The notes beneath the pieces were generated by a model, which had not been told where the DNA came from, searched no databases, and saw nothing but the letters and a program-made list of their open reading frames with translations. 64,000 nucleotides of DNA, taken from NCBI GenBank assembly GCA_020403455.1, contig JADBXP010000028.1:62001-126000 (forward strand). The letters run 5' to 3'. The position numbers and the translations under genes were made by a program. Shown here piece by piece: positions 26,845 through 36,143 of the stretch (positions are counted from its first letter, which is position 1; each line of letters starts with the position of its first letter). The DNA is from Chitinophagaceae bacterium (lineage in GTDB: Bacteria > Bacteroidota > Bacteroidia > Chitinophagales > Chitinophagaceae).

Positions 26845-28014
26845 CTACATCTTCAACGCATGTAGCCAGTCGACGATACCTGCATGTATTTTCTTAGCGA
26901 CCGAGGCCCTGAATACCGGATTGACAATGCGGCGTTCATCCTCCTCATTGCTGAGAAAAGCAATTTCTACCAGGCAATTGGGGAAATCGGTAGGTGCATT
27001 GAGCGCAAAGTTGAAATGCCCAATGTTTCCAAACTCCGGTAAGTTCAACTCCAACATCTTGTTCAGGATGTTCTGAGACAAGGGCCGAAAACCAATGTGT
27101 TTGTAATAGGTACTCACACCTCTTACCTGCCTGTTCACGCTGGAATTGAAGTGTAAACTAATCAAAAGATGTGGCTGCTGTTGTTGTAAAAAAAGAATGC
27201 GCTCTTTGTTATCAAAGGTAGTATCTGTTTCCCGTGTCATAATGATGCTGTTGACTCCCTTCCGCTTTAACAATTTTTGTAATTCCTTCGCATACAACAA
27301 CGTTAGATTTTTTTCTGCCTGGTAGGTGGTAATACCACTGGTACCTGTATTGCTTCCTCCATGTCCGGCATCAATGGCAATGGTCATTTTTCTAAGATCA
27401 AGTTTAGGGGGTTGTCGGCGGATGCTGATTACCAGGTATTTGCCCTTGTATCCAATGGAATACCCCCAATGTTGCCGGTGCTGTAATTCAATAGTTACAC
27501 GGACTATATCATCTGCAGTTTGCTGGTAATAAACATTTTTTACTTCCTTCAAAGAGCTCAATTGAGTTACCCAGTTGGTGTTACTGCGCACCCCATGAAT
27601 ATCTACAACGATGGCTGAAGGATTGATTTGCATGCTGCTTTGATAGGGAAGTCTTTCTTCCATTGCCACACCAACATAATCTAAAACAGAATCTCCTTTG
27701 GCACTAAAAGATGCAGTGAGATAACCATTTCCATTGGCTCGAGCGGTAACAGTATCGGCTGATACAGATCGTTTGTCTATGAAAGCAGTGCGGAATTGCG
27801 ATAACTGAACCTTGTAAAGTTCCTTGGCTGAATCAATTACTTTCAACAAAACACCGGAGTCAAGATATCCGATGGCAGCACCGCCCAAACGGTCTTCACC
27901 CCAGCCATAGTAAAGAGTAGATAATTTGCCGTTGGTTCTAACCAACTTGCCGACACTTTGAGCATTTACCTGCAAAGTGACAATCAGTAGAAACAATAAG
28001 ACATACTTCATCAT
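26845..28014 (-). CDS. N-acetylmuramoyl-L-alanine amidase (Amidase_3)
   Basis: A 389-residue exported zinc amidase that cleaves the amide bond between MurNAc and L-alanine in peptidoglycan. A signal peptide covers about 1-18 (ends QVNA before QS). The first half has an SH3-like and an AMIN-like beta-rich region. The Amidase_3 domain starts at KMTIAIDAGHGGSNTG, with zinc ligands His (AGHGG), Glu (YQAEKN) and His (SLHFNS) and the catalytic Glu in CLVEIAFLSNEED. Two adjacent ATGs (28014 and 28011) are possible starts; codons further upstream are rejected because they disrupt the signal peptide. Confidence 0.92.
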   Translation of the reverse strand: MMKYVLLFLLIVTLQVNAQSVGKLVRTNGKLSTLYYGWGEDRLGGAAIGYLDSGVLLKVIDSAKELYKVQLSQFRTAFIDKRSVSADTVTARANGNGYLTASFSAKGDSVLDYVGVAMEERLPYQSSMQINPSAIVVDIHGVRSNTNWVTQLSSLKEVKNVYYQQTADDIVRVTIELQHRQHWGYSIGYKGKYLVISIRRQPPKLDLRKMTIAIDAGHGGSNTGTSGITTYQAEKNLTLLYAKELQKLLKRKGVNSIIMTRETDTTFDNKERILFLQQQQPHLLISLHFNSSVNRQVRGVSTYYKHIGFRPLSQNILNKMLELNLPEFGNIGHFNFALNAPTDFPNCLVEIAFLSNEEDERRIVNPVFRASVAKKIHAGIVDWLHALKM

Positions 28015-28081
28015 ACTTCTAAGATAAAGCAATATTAGCATTCAGGCGAAATCTGTCGATGAAAGCGGGATGCGGGGGTAA

Positions 28082-29356
28082 TTAGTCGTAGCGCTTCAGC
28101 TTGCGTGATAACCAGAAGTCACGGTAACAAAGAGACAATGTAAACTGAGTATAACTTTCCCTGATAAGACCTTTATTGGTTGTGCCACGAACGCCGAGTT
28201 CAAGTGCCGCCTGCAATGCAAGACTGCTCAATGGTGTTCTTGACAATTCAGCACCTGCTCCAAAAGTAAGACCGTAATCTTTTATTTGAATACCATTGAT
28301 GCGGAGATAAGAATCGGTATAAAAAACTCCTGTTTGCAGGAAGAATTTTTCGTACGCCTGATCGAGATAACTGCCTTTTTTAGAATATTCAAATCCACCT
28401 GAATAACGGCGGCTGTCATCGAGAATATAACTCGCTCCTCTGTAGTTGGTTTGTCGCCACCCTTCGTATTGATAATCTAAAGCCAGGGTAAACGCTTTTT
28501 TGAAAGTGGTTGCCATACCTACCTGATAAGTTTCCGGTAAGGTAAAATAAGATGACTCGTAAAAATCATTCTGCAACAAGACTGTATTTCCTGATCTGGC
28601 TCTTAAACTGGTATTCGACCAAAGATTTGTTTTGGGTGTATAAGTGCCTCCTAAAGCAACATCCCATTGTTTATTTAGGGCAGTTTTGTACTGCATTCCA
28701 AATTTAAACCTGGCCTGACCTACATTCCTGTTTCGGACGGTATTGATCAAACTATCTGCCAGTTGTCCGGCAAGAGTCTCTGATTCTTCCATGTGACCAA
28801 ATACGAAAGACGTCTGTAAACCAACCTGAAGATTTTTGCTGACTGCATAGCTATTGGTAATATGTGCTATGCTAGTACTGCCGGTACCGGAATAAAAGGC
28901 ATCGGCAAAAAGATTACTACCCTGAATGGCCTTTACACCTGCAAATGAATAGCTGACGGTACTGTAAGGATTCAGGCCGAATCCTACTGCCCAACGCGGG
29001 GTTACCTTGGTACCCAGACTTACTTTTTTAAATTGAAGATCGTTAGAAACATTGCTCGTAAGATCAGTAATGGGTGCTCCTGTGTAAGAAACATTTTTGA
29101 ATCTTGCTGATGCTTCAAAAAATAAAAAGTGTTGGTCAAGAGCGGCAAAGGAAGCTGGATTGGCCTGGTAGATAAACCGGTTAGAAGAGAGTGCGACGCC
29201 TGCATGACCCATACCGGAAGTACGGTCGAAATTACTTTTTTCCAAATCACCTATGCCTAGTATGGAATAAGGGGATGTATTGTTTTGTGCGACCACCGGC
29301 TCACTCAGCAATAAAATGCTGGCACAACAATAAAATAGGATGGAAAACTTATTCAT
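28082..29356 (-). CDS. Outer-membrane beta-barrel protein (FadL/OmpP1-like)
   Basis: A 424-residue predicted outer-membrane barrel. It has a signal peptide (about 1-23, ends PVVA before QN) and then NTSPYSILGIGDLE, a segment typical of a Bacteroidota outer-membrane family with FadL-like architecture. The rest alternates short aromatic-rich beta strands such as LFFEASARF and FTLALDYQYEGW. The substrate is unknown. It begins 2 bases after the DUF4270 lipoprotein stop, so the two are almost certainly co-transcribed and may work together at the outer membrane. Confidence 0.8.
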   Translation of the reverse strand: MNKFSILFYCCASILLLSEPVVAQNNTSPYSILGIGDLEKSNFDRTSGMGHAGVALSSNRFIYQANPASFAALDQHFLFFEASARFKNVSYTGAPITDLTSNVSNDLQFKKVSLGTKVTPRWAVGFGLNPYSTVSYSFAGVKAIQGSNLFADAFYSGTGSTSIAHITNSYAVSKNLQVGLQTSFVFGHMEESETLAGQLADSLINTVRNRNVGQARFKFGMQYKTALNKQWDVALGGTYTPKTNLWSNTSLRARSGNTVLLQNDFYESSYFTLPETYQVGMATTFKKAFTLALDYQYEGWRQTNYRGASYILDDSRRYSGGFEYSKKGSYLDQAYEKFFLQTGVFYTDSYLRINGIQIKDYGLTFGAGAELSRTPLSSLALQAALELGVRGTTNKGLIRESYTQFTLSLCYRDFWLSRKLKRYD

Positions 29357-29358
29357 GT

Positions 29359-30678
29359 TTATTTCACGGCTGCGTAAACCAGTATGAGTTCTGTCTTACC
29401 ATTGTTATTTAATCTGTTTCCAACTGCCAAGCGATTGAAAGATGTTTCCATTGCAGGACTAGGGGGAAGCATCAACAAGCCCGGGTTACTTAAGGAAGGA
29501 TCCTTGACCAACGATCCTACATAATCTGTTACATCGTAAAAGTAATTGGTATTCTCCCCGTAGAGGTAATCGAGTGTCAGGTTGCCATATTGGGTAAATG
29601 CAGATCCATTGTTAACAAAGAAAATGTCGAAACCAATTTGATTGTTCACATTGGTGGTAGCCATTCTTAACAAGGGTGGCAGAGCAAAACTGGGACTGTA
29701 AGACCCTCTAAGTGGCTTAACTACAAGGGTAGCCCGAAGCAATTTGGCATAGTTAGGAATCTTCAAAACATCGCGAATAGAATTAAATCGTACCCTTGCT
29801 ATCGCACCTCCCACATAAGAGGTATAAGCTGCATTACCTGTTTGGCTGCTGTGGAGTTCTCTGTTATTGTCCAAATTCTGCAAAGCGGAACCGGCTCTGT
29901 CTACTGTAATTTGATTGTAATGATGAAATTTAGCACTGATGCCGATGTCGTACTTTTTGGAATTCAAGAAAAGTTGTGATTGCTTGTAGTAGAGTCGAAT
30001 GAATAAACTGTCTTTGCATCCAAATGCAAAGTTCCCATTGTTACTGGTTGAAACCCTGATGCCATTGAAATATTTGATGAAAGCATCGGGTGCACGCATG
30101 TCTTTATCATTGGGGTCACCCAGTTTATTCAGCAGCTCAATACCAAAGGCATCAGAAAGACGTACTTTGATAGAATCTCTCCGGAGTGGACGAACAAAGA
30201 CAGAGGCGCTTCCCAATGGAACGGGGTCTACAGGAAACGACCGAACATTGAAGATTTGCATCGGATTTGCCTCATAGCCATTGATGATCTGTGTCACTTT
30301 GTGCACATTGACTTGCACGGGTTGGCTGCTATCGCCGTAAAATTCCCGGTTAGGCAACATGATCAGACAAATAGAATCAAAAAAAGTATTGGTGTAGGGA
30401 CCCTCATAAAACGGGGGAATCATCTCAGAATAACATTGCGATGTAATCTTCCCAAAGTAAGGGTCAGTGTAAGTTCCTAGTAGCGTTCCACCGGAGGAAG
30501 AAGTAGTGAAGGAATCAAGACGAATGGTAGACAGATCTGCATTGAAAGTATCAATTTTCATGATCTGGGTATACCCATTATCTAGAAACTGTTCACCGAA
30601 CTTGATGTCAACTTTTTTGCAGGAGAACCAGAACGACGACAGCAGCAAAAGAAAAACAAACGATTGAAATTTCGACAT
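29359..30678 (-). CDS. DUF4270 family lipoprotein
   Basis: A 439-residue lipoprotein with a signal peptide and lipobox ending at Cys20 (FWFSCKK). The body matches the DUF4270 pattern of Bacteroidota, with an early TFNADLSTIRLDSF segment, LLGTYTDPYFGKI, and a C-terminal LPPSPAMETSFNRL. Its function is not established; lipoproteins of this group are presumed surface- or periplasm-facing. It leads a probable operon with the outer-membrane barrel gene (2-base gap) and perhaps the amidase 67 bases further on. Confidence 0.9.
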   Translation of the reverse strand: MSKFQSFVFLLLLSSFWFSCKKVDIKFGEQFLDNGYTQIMKIDTFNADLSTIRLDSFTTSSSGGTLLGTYTDPYFGKITSQCYSEMIPPFYEGPYTNTFFDSICLIMLPNREFYGDSSQPVQVNVHKVTQIINGYEANPMQIFNVRSFPVDPVPLGSASVFVRPLRRDSIKVRLSDAFGIELLNKLGDPNDKDMRAPDAFIKYFNGIRVSTSNNGNFAFGCKDSLFIRLYYKQSQLFLNSKKYDIGISAKFHHYNQITVDRAGSALQNLDNNRELHSSQTGNAAYTSYVGGAIARVRFNSIRDVLKIPNYAKLLRATLVVKPLRGSYSPSFALPPLLRMATTNVNNQIGFDIFFVNNGSAFTQYGNLTLDYLYGENTNYFYDVTDYVGSLVKDPSLSNPGLLMLPPSPAMETSFNRLAVGNRLNNNGKTELILVYAAVK

Positions 30679-30987
30679 CTGTTGGTTTTGGTTTTACCTA
30701 ATTTTTGATTAACAAAATAAGAAGCCGGATTGGGAAGTACCTTGATTGAAACTATTACGGTGGTAGAGTTCAATCGTCTTCCTGCTATACCCTGCAATTC
30801 ATTTTCTCGGCAAAAATGTAAAATTAACCGAACTAACCATACCAAATATGTTAAAGTAATCGAAAAAAGGTATTTTGTTCATTCAAATGCAGACAAAATA
30901 TTTACTTTCGCTTTCCCCAAAATGGGCTCCTGTTATGTTGACAAGTGCCATATGATTTGGGATTAATTTTTAGCCAAAACAGCATCC
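30679..30987. other. Divergent intergenic region between DUF4270 and kelch genes
   Basis: A 309-base region between two divergent lipoprotein genes. It is AT-rich and must hold promoters for both. No exact TAnnTTTG element was found on either strand; TACTTTCG and TAATTTTT on the plus strand are one mismatch away. No RNA structure or conserved small ORF was recognised. Confidence 0.4.
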
Positions 30988-32013
30988 ATGAAGCGTCTAA
31001 AGTACTTCCTCTTTCTGCCTGTGAGCATTATTTTAATTTCACTCTCCTGCACACCCGAAGCCCCCACACCCACCATAGACCTGAGTGGTAATTGGGTAAA
31101 GAGATCTGACTTTGAAGGGAATGCACGAACAGAAGCTGTTGCCTTCACCATTGGTGATACCGCTTATATCGGTACAGGATTTGATGGCAGCAACCGATAT
31201 GTTGATTTCTGGGCATATGATCCCGTTAAAAATTTCTGGTTGCAGCGTGCACAGTTTCCGGGTGCAGCTCGTAACTCGGCTGTAGGATTCACAGTGGGAA
31301 CACGCGGATACATCGCGACCGGTTTTGACGGATTAAATAGATTAAAAGACAATTGGGAATACAATCCCACCACCAATACCTGGACCCGCAGAGCGGATTT
31401 CGGAGGTACATCCCGTTACGATGCAGTTGCATTTGGAATCGGCAGCAGAGGATATATTTCCACCGGCTTCGATGGGGGTCACACAAAAGATCTTTGGGAA
31501 TTTGATCCTGCAGCAGGAACCAACGGTACATGGACGCAGCGCGTGAGCCTGGGAGGAAGTAAGCGTTCTGCAGCAGTTGCTTTTGTTAGCAACAACAAAG
31601 CGTATGTGGTAACGGGCATTAACAATGGTAATACACTCACAGATTTCTGGATGTATGATCCAGCCAATCCTTCCAGCTGGACGCAAATGCGTGATATTAC
31701 CAATATCAGCACTGAAGCATTTGATAATGATTACAATGATATTCAGCGCCACAATGCGGTTGCTTTCGTAATAGGCAACAAAGCTTATTTGACCGTAGGT
31801 GAGAGCGGAGCGTTCACCAAAAGAACCTGGGAATATGACATTGCCACTGATCTTTGGGTCCGCAAAACACCCTATGAACGCACTGAAAGAACAGGTGCAG
31901 TCGCCTTTACCGTTAAAGGAAGAGGTTATGTAACCTGTGGCAAAAACAATTCTTTCTATTTTGATGACATCGACGAATTCAAGCCCGAAGACGCCTTTAA
32001 TTCAGTGGATTAG
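30988..32013 (+). CDS. Kelch-repeat lipoprotein
   Basis: A 341-residue lipoprotein with the lipobox ending at Cys21 (LISLSCTPE). The mature part is built of about six kelch-like repeats of roughly 50 residues, each with a pattern such as RTEAVAFTIGDTAYIGTGFD followed by DFWAYDP and W; these fold as a beta-propeller. Such proteins usually bind a ligand or partner rather than act as enzymes. Its 3' end overlaps the next gene (DUF4907) by 50 bases, implying translational coupling and a shared function. Confidence 0.9.
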   Translation: MKRLKYFLFLPVSIILISLSCTPEAPTPTIDLSGNWVKRSDFEGNARTEAVAFTIGDTAYIGTGFDGSNRYVDFWAYDPVKNFWLQRAQFPGAARNSAVGFTVGTRGYIATGFDGLNRLKDNWEYNPTTNTWTRRADFGGTSRYDAVAFGIGSRGYISTGFDGGHTKDLWEFDPAAGTNGTWTQRVSLGGSKRSAAVAFVSNNKAYVVTGINNGNTLTDFWMYDPANPSSWTQMRDITNISTEAFDNDYNDIQRHNAVAFVIGNKAYLTVGESGAFTKRTWEYDIATDLWVRKTPYERTERTGAVAFTVKGRGYVTCGKNNSFYFDDIDEFKPEDAFNSVD

Positions 32014-32335
32014 TAACAACTGGATTTACCTGTTATTTGCTTTCTCCGTTGTATTCTTTATCTATTCAAGAGTCAACAGAAAAAACGACAGAAGCGAATG
32101 GGTTCAATTAACGTATACTACCTACCATACCCCCCTCGGCTGGGGGTATGATGTTTTAGTCAACGACTCACTCTTCATCCACCAGCAACAGATGCCGGCA
32201 GTCGAGGGTACCCGGGGGTTTTCCACTCAACAAGAGGCTGAAAAAGTAGCTGAATTGGTCATTGCCCGCTTGAAAAACAAAGAATTACCAACCATCTTGT
32301 TGCGAGACCTCGATAGCCTTGGCATTAGCCGTTGA
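31964..32335 (+). CDS. DUF4907 domain-containing protein
   Basis: A 123-residue membrane-anchored protein of unknown function. One transmembrane segment (about residues 20-36, WIYLLFAFSVVFFIYSR) precedes a small domain with GWGYDVLVNDSLFIHQQQMP and GTRGFSTQQEAEKVAELV, the DUF4907 pattern. The ATG at 31964 lies inside the kelch gene in another frame; a GTG at 31937 would lengthen the overlap. No start exists in frame after the kelch stop that keeps the membrane segment, so the overlap appears real. Confidence 0.85.
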   Translation: MTSTNSSPKTPLIQWISNNWIYLLFAFSVVFFIYSRVNRKNDRSEWVQLTYTTYHTPLGWGYDVLVNDSLFIHQQQMPAVEGTRGFSTQQEAEKVAELVIARLKNKELPTILLRDLDSLGISR

Positions 32336-32444
32336 TCAATACTTGCCAGCCATGCCTCTTCCTGGAAATTGTACTCAACAAGGCTTGTATTCCACCCGAA
32401 TTGTTACATGATTCGGTTAGATGCACGGTTGCATTCAAGGCACT

Positions 32445-32479
32445 AAAAAACCCCACGAACCTTACGGTAGTGGGGTTTT
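32445..32479. terminator. Bidirectional Rho-independent terminator
   Basis: AAAACCCCAC and GTGGGGTTTT form a 10-bp stem with an inner ACC/GGT pair, flanked by an A tract on the left and T tract on the right. It serves the DUF4907 transcript on the plus strand and could stop minus-strand read-through. Confidence 0.8.
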
Positions 32480-32528
32480 CAATTAGCAAGCAATCGTAAA
32501 CAGGGGTCAATAATAAGCAACTTTTTGT

Positions 32529-32557
32529 AAAAAAGCTATTTTGTATAGGCTTTTTTT
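32529..32557 (-). terminator. Terminator of the acyl-CoA dehydrogenase operon
   Basis: On the minus strand AAAAAAAGC(C)TAT, loop ACAAA, ATAGCTTTTTT forms a stem with one bulge followed by U residues. It overlaps the acyl-CoA dehydrogenase stop codon. Confidence 0.5.
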
Positions 32558-34346
32558 ACAAAAAATACCCCGGATCTGCCAGTACCTTATCACAAATCCT
32601 TCTTCTGGCATCCTTAGAATTAAAGGGTTCCACCTTGGTAAACCGCTTTAAACCAATGTGCATCATCTTCAACTCGTCACCGGAAGCAAAGCTATTTAGG
32701 GCATCTTTGCCAGCTTTATTGATTTTATCGGCAGCGTCATAGAGGAAGGTCTGCATCACATCCCTTTCCAATGCAACAGCTTCCAATCCTCGCATTTCTG
32801 CCAGCTTCATTGTTCTCAACAAGGCAGACTCTGCGTGGAAGGCCTCAATGGCCATATCAGCTATGTTCATCAATACTTCCTGCTCTTTTTCCAACTGCAT
32901 CATCAGTTTCTGCACTGCTGCACCGGCCACCATCAAAATAGCTTTCTTGAACTGACCGATGTACTTAATTTCTTTGGCAAAAGCACCTTCATCTTCCGAA
33001 CCGAAATCCGGTATGCTCATTAGTTCTTTCTGAACAACCATGGCAGGACCCATCAGATCGAGTTTGCCCTTCATGGCTCTTTTCAATACCATATCAACAG
33101 TTAGCAGGCGGTTGATTTCATTGGTACCCTCATAAATACGGTTAATGCGGCTGTCTCTGTAGGCCTTGGAAATCAGGTATTCATCACTGAATCCATTACC
33201 TCCGTGTATCTGAACCCCTTCATCCACCACAAAATCGAGAACCTCGCTGCCATAAACTTTCAGCATACTACACTCAATGGCATATTCTTCTGCAGCTCCG
33301 AGCAGAGATTCAGCAAAGGATTTTCCTGCCTCCCTTAACTCACGTTCTTTCAGCTCTATCCAGTTCGCAGTTCTGTACAAGGCAGCATCTGCAACCCAGA
33401 TGCGGATAGCCATTTCAGCAATTTTGTGACGGATGGCTCCAAATTTGGCGATGGGTATTTTAAATTGTTCCCTGGTTTTAGCATATTCAGCAGATGTTTT
33501 TGCCGAACCACGAGCGCCACCCAAAGCAGCAGCACAGAGTTTCAAGCGACCAATATTCAGAATATTAAAGGCAATGAGGTGACCTTTCCCTATTTCTCCG
33601 AGCACGTTTTCTACCGGCACTTTGCAGTCCTGGAAATAGAGTTGTACAGTTGATGATCCTTTGATTCCCATTTTGTGTTCCTCAGGTCCCTGGGTAAATC
33701 CTTCCATACCCCGCTCTACAATGAAACCGGTAAATTTATCTCCATCTATTTTGGCGAAGATGGTAAAGACATCTGCAAAACCACCATTCGTGATCCAACA
33801 TTTCTGACCATTCAAGATATAGTATTTCCCATCGTCGCTCAAGCGGGCAGTAGTTTTTGCGCTGAGTGCATCACTTCCACTGTTCGGTTCAGTCAATCCA
33901 TAAGCCCCTTTCCATTCACCGGAAGCCAGCTTGGGAATGTATTTTGATTTCTGCTCAGGAGTTCCGAAGTATAGGATAGGTAAAGTTCCGATACCGGTAT
34001 GCGCAGCAATGGCTACTGAGAAAGAAAATCCACCACCCAGGCCCTCGTTGACAAGCGTGGAGGTGATGAAATCACGTGCGAGTCCACCATATTCCTCGGG
34101 CATAGAAGTGCCTAAAAGGCCTTGTTCACCTGCCTTTTGTACGAGGGAAGGCATGAGACCGGGCTCTAACTTGTCGATTCTATCGATAATGGGTAGTACT
34201 TCCGTTTCGAGGAATTGATGGCACATGTCGAGCACCATTTTCTGTTCCTCATTAAAATCTTCACGGATAAAAGTGTCGTGTGCCTCGCTCGGTGCAATCA
34301 GCCATTCACCGCCGCGCAGTGCTTTTGCTGTCATCGTGGTTTCCAT
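32556..34346 (-). CDS. Acyl-CoA dehydrogenase family protein
   Basis: A 596-residue FAD enzyme that introduces the alpha-beta double bond into acyl-CoA in beta-oxidation. The FAD/substrate segments GAYGLTEPNSGSDALSAKT and CWITNGGFADVF and the catalytic Glu in RIYEGTNEINR are present. An additional C-terminal helical domain of about 150 residues makes it resemble the long VLCAD/ACAD9-type enzymes rather than the 380-residue short type. It lies 29 bases downstream of a MarR regulator on the same strand, so expression probably responds to that regulator's ligand. Confidence 0.93.
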   Translation of the reverse strand: METTMTAKALRGGEWLIAPSEAHDTFIREDFNEEQKMVLDMCHQFLETEVLPIIDRIDKLEPGLMPSLVQKAGEQGLLGTSMPEEYGGLARDFITSTLVNEGLGGGFSFSVAIAAHTGIGTLPILYFGTPEQKSKYIPKLASGEWKGAYGLTEPNSGSDALSAKTTARLSDDGKYYILNGQKCWITNGGFADVFTIFAKIDGDKFTGFIVERGMEGFTQGPEEHKMGIKGSSTVQLYFQDCKVPVENVLGEIGKGHLIAFNILNIGRLKLCAAALGGARGSAKTSAEYAKTREQFKIPIAKFGAIRHKIAEMAIRIWVADAALYRTANWIELKERELREAGKSFAESLLGAAEEYAIECSMLKVYGSEVLDFVVDEGVQIHGGNGFSDEYLISKAYRDSRINRIYEGTNEINRLLTVDMVLKRAMKGKLDLMGPAMVVQKELMSIPDFGSEDEGAFAKEIKYIGQFKKAILMVAGAAVQKLMMQLEKEQEVLMNIADMAIEAFHAESALLRTMKLAEMRGLEAVALERDVMQTFLYDAADKINKAGKDALNSFASGDELKMMHIGLKRFTKVEPFNSKDARRRICDKVLADPGYFL

Positions 34347-34375
34347 ATTGTCGGTTTTAGATTGTGCTTAAACTA

Positions 34376-34831
34376 TCAGGAATTCGTTCCGTTGATACAA
34401 TTATCGTATACCCGTTGAAAAACATTTTTTACCACATTGATCTCCTCCTTTGAAATGCCTACGAGCGCCTCATCCATTGTCTGGTTGGCAATCAAAATGG
34501 TCATTTCTTGCAACTCTATTGCTGCCGGCGTGAGGCACACCAGGTTGATGCGACGGTCAGTTTTGGAAGGCATGCGCTTCACCAATTTTTGCTTTTCCAG
34601 GTTATCTATCAATCGGGTAATACTGGGTTTATCGCGAAATGTACGGGTGCACAATTCCTGCTGGCTGAGACAATCCTGCTTCCACAAGTGGTACAAGATG
34701 CTCCATTGCTCAATCGTGATTTCAAGTCCGGCCTGTCGGAAATTCTTCTGCAAACGCCGTGCCACAGCTGTTGAAGCCATGCCATTGATGACGCTGTAGA
34801 GTTCTCCCCGCTTAAAATGGTTGTTGGGCAT
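34376..34831 (-). CDS. MarR family transcriptional regulator
   Basis: A 151-residue winged-helix regulator. The DNA-binding core LSQQELCTRTFRDKPSITRLIDNLEKQKLVKRMPSKTDRR is split here as the recognition helix DKPSITRLIDNLE and the wing MPSKTDRRINLVCLT. The ATG at 34831 (MPNNHFKRGEL) is chosen because a promoter and an operator-like palindrome lie just upstream; longer frames extend through them. It heads an operon with the acyl-CoA dehydrogenase, so a fatty-acid or acyl-CoA-related ligand is a reasonable guess. Confidence 0.92.
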   Translation of the reverse strand: MPNNHFKRGELYSVINGMASTAVARRLQKNFRQAGLEITIEQWSILYHLWKQDCLSQQELCTRTFRDKPSITRLIDNLEKQKLVKRMPSKTDRRINLVCLTPAAIELQEMTILIANQTMDEALVGISKEEINVVKNVFQRVYDNCINGTNS

Positions 34832-34836
34832 ATAGT

Positions 34837-34850
34837 TAGTTATGCAACTA
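34837..34850. promoter_or_regulatory. MarR-type operator palindrome
   Basis: On the plus strand TAGTT-ATGC-AACTA, an inverted repeat with 5-base arms and a 4-base spacer, 5 bases upstream of the marR start. It overlaps the predicted transcription start, the position expected for autorepression by the MarR-family protein. Confidence 0.55.
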
Positions 34851-34854
34851 TTTT

Positions 34855-34885
34855 CAAAATTGACGTGTTTTAGGGAAACAGCCAA
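34855..34885 (-). promoter_or_regulatory. Putative promoter of the marR operon
   Basis: On the minus strand TTG (34885-34883), 20 bases, then CAATTTTG (34862-34855), one mismatch from TAnnTTTG. The start would fall near 34850, inside the operator palindrome. Confidence 0.5.
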
Positions 34886-34977
34886 AAAAAAGAAACTAAT
34901 TTTTATGTAAATCGGCATCCGGGCAACAGCAGACTGACCGGCCATCCGGTTGGCAAATATTGTTTTTCTTTGTTGTT

Positions 34978-36141
34978 ATGATCAATGGGTGGGTTTGGGT
35001 TACAAGCATCGTATTGGGTGGCTATGTGCTGCTGATGGCTATTTATAGCTACTGCTACCGAAGGCTGAAGCCTTTTGTGAACACTTCCACCATTGGAGAG
35101 CCGGCAGAACACTTTTCTATCCTGATTCCGGCACGCAATGAATCAGCCTGCATTGATGCCTGTATCCGGTCGGTATACAGCAACAACTATCCATCCCATC
35201 TTTTTGAGGTACTGGTGATAGACGATTTTTCCGAAGATGACACTTCCCAACAGGTGCTTGCACTGCAGAAAGACTTTCCTACGTTGCGCTTACTATCGCT
35301 GCACAACTTTCCCGCATCTGGCAATTCCCAATTTAAAAAGCGGGCCATCGAAGTGGGAGTTGGAGAAAGCAAAGGAAATTGGATTGTTACAACGGATGCA
35401 GATTCAATCGTTCCCAATCAATGGTTGGTGTTACTGAATAACTACATACATCTACATCAACCTGTTTTCATTGCTGCACCGGTAGTTTTCCATTCGGGAA
35501 GCAGCATTTTATCTAAATTCCAGGAGCTAGACTTTCTAACCATGCAGGGAATAACGGCGGCATCGGTGGGGGCCGGATTTCACAGCATGTGCAATGGGGC
35601 CAACCTGGCGTATAAGAAAGAAGTATTTTACAAAGTGGGTGGATTCGAGGGTAACCAACACCTACCTACCGGTGATGATATGCTTCTAATGCATAAAGTG
35701 AAGAAAGCATTTCCGGAAAGCATTGGATACTTGTATTCCAATCAGGCAATTGTCAGCACCTGGCCTCAAAAGAGTTGGAAAGAATTTTTACACCAACGCA
35801 TTCGTTGGGCAAGCAAGGCGGATAGTTATAACGAACCGGTTATTTTTAGTGTTCTGCTCGGAGTATGGTTGGTGAACGCCCTGCTTTTAATTGGAATGAT
35901 AGCTGTCTTTTTTGATCAAAGACTCTTACTACCCTTGCTCCTCCTTTTGGGAATTAAAATATTTTCAGAGATAATTTTTCTGCTGCCTGTCACCCGCTTT
36001 TTTAAGCGGAAACCGCTGTTGATTTACTTCCCCTTTTTACAACCGCTCCACTTGCTGTACATTGTAATAGCAGGATGGTTGGGAAAATTCGGTTCATATG
36101 AGTGGAAGAATCGCGTTATATCTGCTTCATCTGTTAGATAA
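34978..36141 (+). CDS. Membrane glycosyltransferase, family 2
   Basis: A 387-residue processive-type family 2 glycosyltransferase. One N-terminal membrane segment (about 5-25) is followed by the GT-A domain: ILIPARNESACIDACI, the DxD-like TTDADS, GDDMLLMHKV and the QxxRW motif as HQRIRWASKAD. Three or more hydrophobic segments close the protein (about 275-370). It would polymerise or transfer sugars from nucleotide donors at the inner membrane. The start is the ATG at 34978, after a TTG six codons upstream. It is divergent from the marR operon and convergent with the surface-polysaccharide genes downstream. Confidence 0.92.
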   Translation: MINGWVWVTSIVLGGYVLLMAIYSYCYRRLKPFVNTSTIGEPAEHFSILIPARNESACIDACIRSVYSNNYPSHLFEVLVIDDFSEDDTSQQVLALQKDFPTLRLLSLHNFPASGNSQFKKRAIEVGVGESKGNWIVTTDADSIVPNQWLVLLNNYIHLHQPVFIAAPVVFHSGSSILSKFQELDFLTMQGITAASVGAGFHSMCNGANLAYKKEVFYKVGGFEGNQHLPTGDDMLLMHKVKKAFPESIGYLYSNQAIVSTWPQKSWKEFLHQRIRWASKADSYNEPVIFSVLLGVWLVNALLLIGMIAVFFDQRLLLPLLLLLGIKIFSEIIFLLPVTRFFKRKPLLIYFPFLQPLHLLYIVIAGWLGKFGSYEWKNRVISASSVR

Positions 36142-36143
36142 CA

